This document shows, one piece after another, positions 7,624 through 17,048 of a stretch of 31,759 nt of DNA. Numbering within the stretch: the first letter of the stretch is position 1; every line of letters begins with the position of its first letter. The notes beneath the pieces are model-generated. The model did no database searches. It had not been told where the DNA came from and saw only the letters and a list, made by a program, of their open reading frames with translations. The stretch is from a virus. Location: positions 1-31,759 of the IMG/VR virus record IMGVR_UViG_3300025849_000138; one strand, 5' to 3'. Both the position numbers and the translations under genes were made by a program.

Positions 7624-8201
7624 AGCCCTAATCCTCCTGTAAAATCTTTTGCTTTAAAAATTATATATGCGTAATATATTGTTTGTTTATTTGTACCAAA
7701 CTCTTCGTCTGGTGCTGTGTCTGTTTCATTATCACTAACTTCGACATTATACCCAAACTCGTGATTATAAATAGTAAGTTGAGTAGTGGTCATTGTTGTA
7801 GCTATTCCCATTAAAGATATTTCGTCCCATATAGCTTCTACTTCTTCGACTAAATCATAACCATAGTTATTGTGTCTTGCATAACTTGGTGTATACATTC
7901 TATTTGCAACACCACTTGTTAAATCACTTGCATAACACCATCTTACTACATAAAGAGGTACATATCCTAAATCATGACTTATTGTAGTACTTGTAGAATA
8001 ATCAACTCCACCTGCATCATTAGTAGCATATGGTGCTAGTGAACCTTCTCCTTTTGCATGAATTACTAGACCACGAACAGCACGAGAATCAAAAGCAAGT
8101 GGAGTTGTAATACTTGTATTAGCAACATCTACTCCATTTTGAGAAACGAAAACACCAAAATCTGAAGTGCCTCTTTTACCTACTAGTACTCTATTTGCCA
8201 T
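7620..8201 (-). CDS. MANR-type tail structural protein, paralogue 3
   Basis: This 193-aa protein begins MANRVLVGKRGTSDFGVFVS followed by QNGVDV, the closest to the usual form of this marine-phage family, with PLAFDSRAVRG and DLGYVPLYVVRWCYA matching paralogue 1. Beyond that are two aromatic-rich portions (YARHNNYGYDLVEEVEAIWD, TIYYAYIIFKAKDF). There is no signal peptide or catalytic motif. It overlaps the previous gene by 1 base and the next by 4. Tandem duplication of an ancestral gene followed by domain change is the likely origin of the trio. Confidence 0.7.
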   Translation of the reverse strand: MANRVLVGKRGTSDFGVFVSQNGVDVANTSITTPLAFDSRAVRGLVIHAKGEGSLAPYATNDAGGVDYSTSTTISHDLGYVPLYVVRWCYASDLTSGVANRMYTPSYARHNNYGYDLVEEVEAIWDEISLMGIATTMTTTQLTIYNHEFGYNVEVSDNETDTAPDEEFGTNKQTIYYAYIIFKAKDFTGGLGL

Positions 8202-8653
8202 TAGAAAAGTGCCGCCGTTGAAAAACCTTTTATAACTGATACTGTTGCAGTTATAGAAGTATCTCCTGTATTACTTATTGTTCCACTTGTAGCTCCTGTA
8301 TAGTCCCCATTTAGTGTTTGTTCAAAATCATCTTGCGTGGTGTAAGATCCTAGAAAATCAGTGTATAAAAGATTTCCTGTTCCTAAATCTTCTGTACTTA
8401 TTGTAGCTGTAGAGCCACTTGCAACAGTAACATTAGTAGAAGCATCTGTTCCACCTGAAATAGGAACTATTTGAAATTGTCCAACATCAATTGCTCCTGC
8501 TACAGCACCAGCATTATCTGTATTAAATATAAGCTGATCTTTTGTACAAGTTGTTATATCATCTCCTGCTCGAGAAATATATAAACCAAACTTGCCTCCT
8601 GTATGTCCAAGATTTGTATTTGTACTTTTTCCTATTATAATTCGATTAGCCAT
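8201..8653 (-). CDS. MANR-type tail structural protein, paralogue 2
   Basis: This 150-aa member of the same trio has the N-terminal signature MANRIIIGKSTNTN, then FGLYISRAGDDI and LIFNTDNAGAV. It is the shortest and lacks the LGY(I/V)P element. The rest is Thr/Gly/Ser-rich beta sequence (STNVTVASGSTATISTEDLG, GDYTGATSGTISNTGDTSIT) ending KGFSTAALF. The first third is homologous to its neighbours, while the remainder appears to be a different surface module. It overlaps the third copy by 1 base. The role is unknown; a tail-tip adaptor or decoration is inferred from context. Confidence 0.65.
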   Translation of the reverse strand: MANRIIIGKSTNTNLGHTGGKFGLYISRAGDDITTCTKDQLIFNTDNAGAVAGAIDVGQFQIVPISGGTDASTNVTVASGSTATISTEDLGTGNLLYTDFLGSYTTQDDFEQTLNGDYTGATSGTISNTGDTSITATVSVIKGFSTAALF

Positions 8654-8654
8654 T

Positions 8655-9365
8655 TTAACTCCATAGACTTGCGTCGTTCATTTTTCCATACTGACAGGGA
8701 AGGCGTAGTACAATAAACTTAAAATTAGTTGCAGTTCTGCTTTCTCCTGCACCACCTCCACTATTTCCACCACTTACATCGTCTTTAAACTTTATTGGAT
8801 TTATATTGGTTGTTGTTACTTCGTGCATTCCTGCTCTGTCTTGATACCTTTCTTCAGAGGAGGCAAGGTTAAAACTTTCAACTGCTCCTTTTTTATCATC
8901 CATTGAAATACATACAGGAATATATCCAAGTGTTCCTTTTGTACTAGACCAGTTTATTCCTGTAGTAGAAGCAGCACTACCTCCCGCATATGTCATTCCA
9001 CTTCTTACTGAAGTTGAATCAAAAATTAAAGGCTCTGTTGGACTTAATACATTATCTCCTGGTTGAGATACTTGAAGTCCATATTCATTATAGGCTGCAT
9101 AAAAAGTGCCATTTACAGGTAAATACTGAGTGCTTATATCATGACTTAAAACTATATCCCAAGTGCCTCCATTTCCAACTTGATTTTTATACCAAACGTA
9201 TACATCTGTACCCCCAATGTTATTAGTTCCATCTATACTAATATAAGATCCCACTCTTATTGCTTCTGCATTTGTGACGTTATAATATCCTGTTGCATTT
9301 GCAAATGCACGCGCACTTACTGTATGTACTGTTGCTAATTTACCTATTACTACTCTATCTGCCAT
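8655..9365 (-). CDS. MANR-type tail structural protein, paralogue 1
   Basis: This 236-aa protein is the first of three adjacent genes sharing an N-terminal signature MA(N/D)R-[VI]-x-x-GK and, further on, YGLQVSQPGDNV followed by LIFDSTSVRSG. In this copy about 80 residues, with beta character (NATGYYNVTNAEAIRVGSYI), are inserted between the two signature halves. A middle element LGYIPVCISMDD matches LGYVPLYVVRW of the third copy. Proteins of this kind are common in marine phage tail clusters and are usually catalogued as virion structural proteins of unknown role. Location next to the J-like gene suggests attachment to the tail tip. It overlaps J by 1 base and ends 1 base before the next gene. 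Confidence 0.7.
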   Translation of the reverse strand: MADRVVIGKLATVHTVSARAFANATGYYNVTNAEAIRVGSYISIDGTNNIGGTDVYVWYKNQVGNGGTWDIVLSHDISTQYLPVNGTFYAAYNEYGLQVSQPGDNVLSPTEPLIFDSTSVRSGMTYAGGSAASTTGINWSSTKGTLGYIPVCISMDDKKGAVESFNLASSEERYQDRAGMHEVTTTNINPIKFKDDVSGGNSGGGAGESRTATNFKFIVLRLPCQYGKMNDASLWS

Positions 9366-12300
9366 TATGAACTATCCGAAATTAAAATCCTTTGATTAGT
9401 TGAATCAATTACAATGTTTGCGCTTGATATTGCACTGGATGTTATTGTCCATCCCCCAACGCTACCACCAGTTTTTGCTCCGCCCGATAATGTATTTGTA
9501 TTAGCCGCTGTATTAGCCTGTGCTAAAGTAGCTTTTGTTCCTGCTAGAGTAGAAGCATTGGCTGCTGCATTAGAAGCATCACTTGTAGAAGTATTCATAG
9601 CTGTTGTATTAGGGAAAGATGCAATCTGTCCTATTGTTACAGTTGCAGCTGATAGGTCTCCTTTAAAGAAAGCGTTACCTGCAGTATCTATATAAAATTG
9701 TTTAGCGTGAATAGACCCTTGACTATTTAAAGTAATACCCCCCGTAGTATATCCACTAATATCTTTTGTTCCACTATAGATTGCAGATGAATCAATAGTC
9801 CAGCCGCCTACTGTGCCTCCTGTCTTAGCTCCGCCTGCCAAGGTATTTGTATTAGCTGCTGTATTCGCTTGTGCTAAAGTAGCTTTACTATCTGCTGTAT
9901 TTTGTGCAGCTGAAGCTGAGTTAGCCGCAGCTGAAGCTGAGTTAGCTGCTGAATTAACTGAATCTGAAGTAGCTCCGCCTGCACCTGTTACAGAACCTAT
10001 AGTTAAACTTCCCTTGAAGAAAGCATCTCCATTTGTATCTATATAAAATTGTTTTGCATGTATTGAGCCGGCACCATTTAAAGTAATACCACTAGTAGTA
10101 TATCCACTAGTATCTTTTGTTCCACTATAGATTGCGCTACTGTCAATAGTCCAGCCACCCACACTACCACCAGTTTTAGCCCCGTTTGATAGTATGTTTG
10201 TATTAGCTGCTGTATTCGCTTGTGCTAAAGTAGCTTTACTATTTGCCGTATTTTGAGCAGCTGAAGCTGAGTTAGCCGCAGCTGAAGCTGCAGCTGTTGC
10301 TCCTACTTCTGCTTCAATAGTAGAAGCTGCTGTTGCTCCTATTTGTACGGATTGCCCTATAGCTAGTGTTCCGTTTGCACTATAGAACTTAATAAACTTG
10401 TTTCCTGAATCCTGTCCAATATTTACATTACCAGCACCGTCAAAGTATACACCTAAGTCCCCGTCTGCAAAGGTGGTTTTATTTGCTGTGACAAACTTAC
10501 CATTATCTCCACTTGTTCCTAATTGAATTGTGTTTGCTATATTTGCTCTATTTGTAAATGTAGTATTTGCACTTAATCTATTTGCTTGTAATGTTCCTTC
10601 AACAATTACTGAGCCATCGAAAGTTTCAACAACTAATGAACTAAAGTTTGCTGCTGTTATTGAACCTGATGAAGTAGCTGCAGAACCGTTATATATTCTT
10701 GTACCTGCAACATCTGCACTATTGTCTGTTACTGTTATTCTATCGTTTGGTCTTATTGTGCTATCACTTGCATTTGCTATTACAGCTGAAGCTACCGCTT
10801 GTGCGGAGGCATTATTAAGAGTACCTGCAAAATTACTTGCTTGTGCTGCTGATATTTGTGCAGTATCACTTTCTTCAAAAGTAAAGATACTTGAACCTCT
10901 AACCCCATCAACACCTATGCTACCAGCATTTACTTTTACAAAATTAAGTGTTTTTACTGCTACTGTTACGCCATCTGAATTATCGATAATAGGAATAGTT
11001 GTGCTACCTGTAAGAGTTGAACCACTTCCTATAGCTGAGTTTGCATTAAGAGAAATTACTCCACTTGCTGATACAGCTGAACTTACATTTACATCTGTTC
11101 TTGTTCCATATCTAAAACTATTTGCAGTATAAGGAGAAGTTGCATCATAAGTATATGCCTGACTTCCTTTAAATACTGTTGGACTTGAACTAAAAGTTGT
11201 AAAATCGCTAATTGTTCCGCTACTATTTGCATCAAAAGCGTGTGATTCATTTGTAAAAACTACAGTATATGCATCTACTCCTGGTGCTCCATCATCTCCT
11301 CCAATTGATTTAGATAATGATTGTATTTTTGTAAATGTAAACTCATTACCATCACTATTTTTGACTGTAATAGTATAAGTTACTTTTGCATTATCTGCAG
11401 TCATAGAGCTGTGATTTGCAAATCTTCTTGTGTATGTTGAAACAGTACTTGCACTTCCTACAGTAATATTGGTACCTGATGCACTTACTCTAAAAGAAGG
11501 TGAAGCATAAGGAGAGCTTCCATCATAAGGAACTTGAGTTATACCATCGTATACTAGAATATCTGTTCCCGAATCAGTATAAGTTACTACTCCCGCATTT
11601 GTGGTGGGAAGAGTGTGTGCCTCATTAGATAATATAACAGTTATCGCATCTGCACCATTATCCCCGTCTGTTCCGTCTGTTCCATTTGTTCCATCTGTTC
11701 CAGGTTTTACTCCGTATACTGTTAGTTGGTCTCTAGCTTTAATTGCTGCAGAGCCACTATCTCTAATTTGAACTTCTATTTTATCAGGCATATTGCCGAA
11801 AGAAGATTGAGGTGTGTATGTGTAAGTATTTGTAGTAGTATTTGCCTGACTTACATCATTTAAGAAAAACTCGTAATATACAGTTCCACTTGTATTTAAT
11901 GCAGTAGCTGTTACTGTTGTACTTGAAGGAGAAGGAGTGCTTCCTGTATTTGCATAGGTAAATGCTTGGTCACCTATAGTTAAGTTTACTGTTCTTGAAT
12001 CTTCTCCTGCTGAGCCATCTTCACCATCTGCACCTGGTAGTCCATCTGCTCCTTTCTCTCCACTAGCAAAATTAACTAAAGAGAATGTACCTCCAGTATT
12101 TAGTACTGAAGCTATTACAGTATCTTTCTGTCTATCGAATCTTAATGATTGTGCAAATAAGTTAGCTCCTGAGTATGTTCTGTCAGAGCCACTAGCTACA
12201 GTCATTGAAGTATCATTTTCAATATGTGCTACTCTTGCCCAAAAACGAGAAGCTCCAGCATCATCTAGTACTACTATGTCGCCTGCTCGGAAGTCAGTTA

Positions 12301-15300
12301 AGAATGTTGTAGAAGACCCAACTACATTTGAACTAAATCTATCTAAACTAAAAGTACCATTTGCTTGTGATAAGTCTTCATTAGATTGTCCTAATCTTTT
12401 GAAGAAAGTAAAGTAGTATGGTTGACCGCCCGTAGCTGTAGCTGCTATATTATCTGTTCCAGCAACAACTGATCTTAGTACATCTGTTCTTGTAGATCCT
12501 CTTGCTAAGTTTCCATCGTAATCAAATAGTAAGTACCCTGTTTCACCGTCTGCCAAACTTGAAAAGTTTTGTTGAGTAAAATTAGTGTTTCCACTTTCTA
12601 TAGTTATACTTGGTACTCCAGTAGGTGGAGTAAATGTATAAGTACTTGAATCAAAAGCAACAGTAGCATTTGCACTGCCTATACTCATTCCTGTAGTTAA
12701 ACTTCCGCCTCTAGCAATTTGTTGATTTAGTCCTGCTCCAATTACACCTTCACTTGGTGCGCCTACATCTGAAGGGTCAAAAGTAAACTTAGCTTGTATA
12801 AACTCAGAAGTGTACCCTTGAGTATTAACTGTTCTTATACGTACTCTGTACTCATCCCCTGGTGGTATATTTTTTATGCTAAAACTGCTTTGTCCTCTAC
12901 TTCTAATTTGTTCTCTAATAAAGCCACTATTATTTCTTACTTTATCAGATTGAGGCACATCATGTTCTAAGTCAAAACCAGCTAAGTGTTCATAAATATC
13001 ATCTAATGCATTTCCGTCTGAATCTGTTCTTATAGATTTTGGTGCTGTCCATTGTACTAAAGCTTTATAGCCTTTTATTGGTTGGTCAACATCTGTAACA
13101 TCTCCACCTTCTTCATCAGGTATTATTTGTACAGATACATTTATTGGCAGTGGAACTATCTCTGTTCTAAGAGCTGGTCTCATTATATCAGGTATATCTG
13201 GTATTACCCAACCTCTATCTATTTCTGTAAACTTGTTAATATCATATTCTGCTGCAGTAATTTCAAACTGTAGCTCTTTTGTTTTTTCTTTTATACCAGT
13301 AATAATATACTCTTTTGCACTTCCAGTTACATCAGCTCCTGATGCTTGTTGTCCTGTAATTGCATATATTACTTCACTGTTAGGTGCGGAACTAAATGCA
13401 CTTGATACAGTTACATTTGATGAGTTATATAATGAAATAGGTTTTGTTTCTATTCTTTGATCTTCTGACCATATAACTTGTACTTGGCCACCTGAATCAT
13501 CTTTTAATTGTGATGCAGAAGCTTGAGTTGAGATTGCTGTTCCGTTTGCGTGTTCTAATACAAGGTCGCCTACTTTATAATCTGTGCTGTTAATTGTAGC
13601 AGTTGGTTGCGCTATATATGCACCTCCGCTTGGATATATTAAATGTAAATCAAAATTATCTGTACCATTTAGACTTAATTCTCTATCTGTTTCGATTACA
13701 GTAGTAGTAGAAGCTTTTGCAGTTGATACTCTTCCAGAGAATTGTACATCTTTGTCATCTGCATCTTGTACAAGAATAACATCTCCAGCAACTAAAGCAC
13801 CCCCATTGATACCTGTACTAAATGTTACGATTTCTTTTTCTAATTTTTCAGTAAGTAAATGCCATCTTCCAAGTCTTTGTGCTTGACCTTGAGAAGTACA
13901 ACCAAGAGCTGGTAAATCTTTTGATATTACCCTACCTGTTTCTGCAATATTATTATCGTCTGTTACTATTTCTACTGCTTGTTTATATCTATTACCTGGG
14001 TCATTCCAAGTAACCTTTACTTCATTTGTTCTAAATCTTCTAGAACTGCCTGAATAACTAAAAGTTCCTTCAATAACATTTGATTTACCAAAAGTATATA
14101 TCGGGCCTTTCTCTCTGTTTGAGTTTAAACTCACTTGACCATTGTGCCAAATAAGCATACCACGAATCATAGTACTTAAATCTTTCAGTAATCTTAATGC
14201 ATCTTGCCCTTTCTGTATAAATAAATTACATGAGAAGCGAGGCTCTGTTCCGCCTTTTCCATTTGGTACAAGTTCGTCACAGTACTTCGCTAAATTATAT
14301 AAAGTGTATTTATCTACTTGTGTAAAGTCAAAATCTGGGTCTACATACTTTCCAAGACCATATCTTGGATTTGTAATTAAGTCCATAAATATCCATACTG
14401 GATTGCTACTATATACAGGCATATAGTTAGGACTTGCAGCACTAAAAGTTTTTTGGTCTCCTCTAAAGTTACCGTCCCAGTCTACAGGGTTTCCTGTGTC
14501 TGCACCTGTAGTAACATTACGACTATAAGAAGCAGTTGCCCTTCTTGCTCCTGTATCATCATGTATTTCATCTGCTGGAAAATAGTTGGTAGGAACTTTT
14601 ACTTTTAGTCCTCTAATTTCGTATGCTCTTTCAGGTATATCATCAAAATCTTCTGCATCAACTATCACAGCTGCATAAGCTGTATAAGGATAAGTTAACT
14701 TATCAGTAATAATATTTTCTATAGATACTAAACTGCCTTGGTTAGTTTGTTGCCAACCATTTTCTTTTTGATTTACTGGAGATACTCTTTGAACTTCTAT
14801 TTTGTAATCAGTAAAAGGTTGGTATTTTGATATATCAAAACTAAATATACTATTGAAAGGAGCTCGTATCTGTCCATCAATTATGCCTGAGCTACCTGCT
14901 TTGACTCTAGTATTTCTATGATAATCTCTAGTATTTGAAGATAGAGTTCTTCTGCCATAAACAACGTGTTCGTTATTTGAAAAACTATCTGTTGAATCTG
15001 TTTTGTATGAAAAAACTATTCTATATTCAGCAAATCCCGCTCCTTTCTTACCATTTTCTTTATTAGAAATCATTGAAGCATGATTTAAAGTTATACGAAT
15101 GTAATCTACTTCTCCTGGGTCTGCTATATTCATACCAGTAGAAGCAACTCTGCTAATCCCTGATTCTCCGTTTCTATTAGGAGAAATGTCAGTATTTATT
15201 CCTAAAGCACTATTAGTTGGTTGACCTATTGATCTTAAATCTGTTTGGTCTAATGCTGCATTTATTGAATGGGCTGAAGAAGCACTACCTATACCAGAAG

Positions 15301-16039
15301 GAGCAGATAGATATGCTTGTTCTCTTTCTCCTTTTCTAAATGCCCAGCCAAAGTTGTTAAAATTGTATTTTAGTACGTCTCCTCTTGCTGATTTAGGGGG
15401 AGATATTATAACTGCAGTAGCTGAAGTTGTTATTCCGCCACCATTTGTTAAAGTTGCCTGAGTGCTACTACCTATAGTTGAAATTGTGTCTACTAAGTCG
15501 ATTGAAACGTTAGCAGAAGAAACTGTTTTTGCAGGAGGACTGTCTACTCTTACATGAGTAACATTTATAAATTGAGTTATTTGACCTGCATACTCTGTGC
15601 CGTCTTTACCCGCTCCTTCTATTCTAATAAATTGATTTAATGGTTTTGCTTCATCTCTAATATCATCTGCTGCAAAGAAAGAAGTGGCAGTACTAATAAT
15701 ACTATTACCTGCGGAAGTAGAAGCATTTGTAGCTCTTTTCTTACCTGCTATTACAGATATATATCTTTGTCCTTGTGCAGTAGTAAGATTTTCAAATACA
15801 GCTCCACCGCCTTGGTCTGTTACTATCCTACTTGTTGCATTATAAGAAGCATTAGGAGTCCTAAGTAGTTGAAAATAAGTACCTACATTGGCAGATGCTG
15901 CAGGGTTGCCGTCAACTATAATACTGTTTGGTCCGTTGACTAATCCCTCAATCGGGCCTTCAGACACAGCATCATATATGACAGCAGTTTGATGTCTAGT
16001 AGATTTTGTTAATTTATTATATCTGGAGTTTCCTGCCAT
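9365..16039 (-). CDS. Tail tip / host-specificity protein, lambda gpJ-like
   Basis: At 2224 aa this is twice the length of lambda gpJ. Residues 1-50 show the J start (TAVIYDAVSEGPIEGLVNG). The conserved phage-tail domain is at about 450-950, including SSNPVWIFMDLITNPRYGLG and the later VSLNSNREKG and PGNRYKQAVEI. A fibronectin-like region follows (980-1090: GYKALVQWTAP, DEYRVRIRTVNTQGY). The second half differs from lambda: three collagen-like stretches (1327-1347, 1447-1464, 1581-1589), each followed by a beta module (such as TVNLTIGDQAF, AITVILSNEAH, AYTVVFTNESH). Then come fibre-like beta segments and three 117-residue repeats to the C-terminus. The protein forms the tail tip and central fibre and probably contacts the receptor. 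It overlaps both neighbours by 1 base. Confidence 0.92.
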   Translation of the reverse strand: MAGNSRYNKLTKSTRHQTAVIYDAVSEGPIEGLVNGPNSIIVDGNPAASANVGTYFQLLRTPNASYNATSRIVTDQGGGAVFENLTTAQGQRYISVIAGKKRATNASTSAGNSIISTATSFFAADDIRDEAKPLNQFIRIEGAGKDGTEYAGQITQFINVTHVRVDSPPAKTVSSANVSIDLVDTISTIGSSTQATLTNGGGITTSATAVIISPPKSARGDVLKYNFNNFGWAFRKGEREQAYLSAPSGIGSASSAHSINAALDQTDLRSIGQPTNSALGINTDISPNRNGESGISRVASTGMNIADPGEVDYIRITLNHASMISNKENGKKGAGFAEYRIVFSYKTDSTDSFSNNEHVVYGRRTLSSNTRDYHRNTRVKAGSSGIIDGQIRAPFNSIFSFDISKYQPFTDYKIEVQRVSPVNQKENGWQQTNQGSLVSIENIITDKLTYPYTAYAAVIVDAEDFDDIPERAYEIRGLKVKVPTNYFPADEIHDDTGARRATASYSRNVTTGADTGNPVDWDGNFRGDQKTFSAASPNYMPVYSSNPVWIFMDLITNPRYGLGKYVDPDFDFTQVDKYTLYNLAKYCDELVPNGKGGTEPRFSCNLFIQKGQDALRLLKDLSTMIRGMLIWHNGQVSLNSNREKGPIYTFGKSNVIEGTFSYSGSSRRFRTNEVKVTWNDPGNRYKQAVEIVTDDNNIAETGRVISKDLPALGCTSQGQAQRLGRWHLLTEKLEKEIVTFSTGINGGALVAGDVILVQDADDKDVQFSGRVSTAKASTTTVIETDRELSLNGTDNFDLHLIYPSGGAYIAQPTATINSTDYKVGDLVLEHANGTAISTQASASQLKDDSGGQVQVIWSEDQRIETKPISLYNSSNVTVSSAFSSAPNSEVIYAITGQQASGADVTGSAKEYIITGIKEKTKELQFEITAAEYDINKFTEIDRGWVIPDIPDIMRPALRTEIVPLPINVSVQIIPDEEGGDVTDVDQPIKGYKALVQWTAPKSIRTDSDGNALDDIYEHLAGFDLEHDVPQSDKVRNNSGFIREQIRSRGQSSFSIKNIPPGDEYRVRIRTVNTQGYTSEFIQAKFTFDPSDVGAPSEGVIGAGLNQQIARGGSLTTGMSIGSANATVAFDSSTYTFTPPTGVPSITIESGNTNFTQQNFSSLADGETGYLLFDYDGNLARGSTRTDVLRSVVAGTDNIAATATGGQPYYFTFFKRLGQSNEDLSQANGTFSLDRFSSNVVGSSTTFLTDFRAGDIVVLDDAGASRFWARVAHIENDTSMTVASGSDRTYSGANLFAQSLRFDRQKDTVIASVLNTGGTFSLVNFASGEKGADGLPGADGEDGSAGEDSRTVNLTIGDQAFTYANTGSTPSPSSTTVTATALNTSGTVYYEFFLNDVSQANTTTNTYTYTPQSSFGNMPDKIEVQIRDSGSAAIKARDQLTVYGVKPGTDGTNGTDGTDGDNGADAITVILSNEAHTLPTTNAGVVTYTDSGTDILVYDGITQVPYDGSSPYASPSFRVSASGTNITVGSASTVSTYTRRFANHSSMTADNAKVTYTITVKNSDGNEFTFTKIQSLSKSIGGDDGAPGVDAYTVVFTNESHAFDANSSGTISDFTTFSSSPTVFKGSQAYTYDATSPYTANSFRYGTRTDVNVSSAVSASGVISLNANSAIGSGSTLTGSTTIPIIDNSDGVTVAVKTLNFVKVNAGSIGVDGVRGSSIFTFEESDTAQISAAQASNFAGTLNNASAQAVASAVIANASDSTIRPNDRITVTDNSADVAGTRIYNGSAATSSGSITAANFSSLVVETFDGSVIVEGTLQANRLSANTTFTNRANIANTIQLGTSGDNGKFVTANKTTFADGDLGVYFDGAGNVNIGQDSGNKFIKFYSANGTLAIGQSVQIGATAASTIEAEVGATAAASAAANSASAAQNTANSKATLAQANTAANTNILSNGAKTGGSVGGWTIDSSAIYSGTKDTSGYTTSGITLNGAGSIHAKQFYIDTNGDAFFKGSLTIGSVTGAGGATSDSVNSAANSASAAANSASAAQNTADSKATLAQANTAANTNTLAGGAKTGGTVGGWTIDSSAIYSGTKDISGYTTGGITLNSQGSIHAKQFYIDTAGNAFFKGDLSAATVTIGQIASFPNTTAMNTSTSDASNAAANASTLAGTKATLAQANTAANTNTLSGGAKTGGSVGGWTITSSAISSANIVIDSTNQRILISDSS
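9368..10276 (-). repeat. Three 117-aa (351-bp) tandem repeats at the C-terminus of the J-like protein
   Basis: The units begin near residues 1922, 2039 and 2156, and the third is cut short by the end of the gene. Each has an Ala/Ser/Asn-rich helix (SKATLAQANTAANTN) followed by a beta part (GGWTIDSSAIYSGTKD, IHAKQFYIDT, AFFKG). The DNA is also similar: a 46-base stretch beginning at 9846 recurs identically at 10197, exactly 351 bases apart, and a diverged copy starts at 9495, again 351 bases apart. Confidence 0.9.
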
Positions 16040-16737
16040 TATTTTTGTTCCTCTGTAATTAGAGCGTCATTACCGCCACCACGGCCTCCGCCACCAGAGC
16101 CACCACCTGCTGAACCTCCACCGGTTCCTCCTGAATAGCTACCTGAGTAAGTTCCATCTTTCCTTCCGAAAGTGAATCCATTACTTGCAGTAATTTTTGT
16201 GTCTGTAAATCCAAAGTTTATAGGTGCACCGCCTACTTCTAACTTACCATAAGCTAGAGGCACTGGTATACCTACTTTGGCGTTATTAATCGGGCCTTTA
16301 AATAGATTTGATTCATCCGATTCATCATCGGGCATTTCTGGAGTTAACATGTCTACTATTCCTTTAAGTGCAAGTAGTCCTCCTCCAACTATAAGTGCTA
16401 CTCCGATAGCTGTTGTTGCTCCAAAAGTAAATACTCCTAGTATTATGAGTGCTACTCCTAGTAACGCTTTTAAAAAGTCTGCTCCTTGAGGTAAAGGAGT
16501 AACAATTAAATCATCCTCTCCTAGGTCACCGTGTAAATTATCATAATCAAGAAGTTCTGAGCCTTTTGCAACATGAAACTCTATACCTTTATCGGTACAG
16601 TCTAATAAATATTTTCTAACACCACCTTTCATTTGGTCAATAGCGTGCATAGCTTCATGAACATTTTTACATACGAGTTCATGCTCTTTTCCAAAGAGTT
16701 CTCCCATTCTTCCTAATAATATTATCTTTCTTTTCAT
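16039..16737 (-). CDS. Tail assembly protein, lambda gpI-like
   Basis: This 232-aa protein has three parts. Residues 1-85 form a beta-grasp-like region (IILLGRMGELFGKEHELVCK followed by NVHEAMHAIDQ, with a later DLIVTPLPQGAD) matching lambda gpI. Residues 87-130 are a hydrophobic hairpin of two membrane-like helices (LLGVALIILGVFTF and IGVALIVGGGLLALKGIV). Residues 150-232 include VGIPVPLAYGKLEVGGAPI and then a very Gly/Ser-rich stretch (195-222). In lambda I acts with K just before J is added to the tip; the pairing of a ubiquitin-like I with a JAMM K is well known. It is absent or processed in finished virions of relatives. It overlaps K-like by 4 bases and J-like by 1. Confidence 0.88.
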   Translation of the reverse strand: MKRKIILLGRMGELFGKEHELVCKNVHEAMHAIDQMKGGVRKYLLDCTDKGIEFHVAKGSELLDYDNLHGDLGEDDLIVTPLPQGADFLKALLGVALIILGVFTFGATTAIGVALIVGGGLLALKGIVDMLTPEMPDDESDESNLFKGPINNAKVGIPVPLAYGKLEVGGAPINFGFTDTKITASNGFTFGRKDGTYSGSYSGGTGGGSAGGGSGGGGRGGGNDALITEEQK

Positions 16738-17048
16738 TGTGGTTCTAAAATAAATACCTCTTGTTGTGGGTAAGATACAATCATATATGGTATACCTACC
16801 GCATTACAGTTGTCAATGTCATACTGACTTGGACGACATTCCGAGTCATAGTGACTATGGACAACATATTTTATATTCGAATTGAGTTGATGATGTATGA
16901 ACAGTTTTGCGTCAATTTTAAACTGTGAAATATCTTCGTGGAGATTTTCACTCGGAATATATTTTTCCTCATTATCATCTACTATAACAAGTCCACAACA
17001 TTCTCCTGGAGCAGCTGATTTTGCATGAGCAAATATATCAGCTATCAT
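16734..17048 (-). CDS. Tail assembly protein, lambda gpK-like JAMM metallopeptidase, JAMM domain only
   Basis: This 104-aa protein is a Mov34/MPN (JAMM) domain. Glu16 in APGECCGLV and the zinc motif HSH-x7-S-x2-D (His64, His66, Ser74, Asp77 in VVHSHYDSECRPSQYD) are all present, so it should be an active zinc peptidase. In lambda gpK this domain is followed by an NlpC/P60 cell-wall peptidase; here the protein stops after the JAMM domain. It sits between L-like and I-like genes, as in lambda. The JAMM peptidase is widely thought to process a tail-assembly partner such as the I-type protein. It overlaps gpL-like by 1 base and the I-like gene by 4. Confidence 0.9.
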   Translation of the reverse strand: MIADIFAHAKSAAPGECCGLVIVDDNEEKYIPSENLHEDISQFKIDAKLFIHHQLNSNIKYVVHSHYDSECRPSQYDIDNCNAVGIPYMIVSYPQQEVFILEPQ

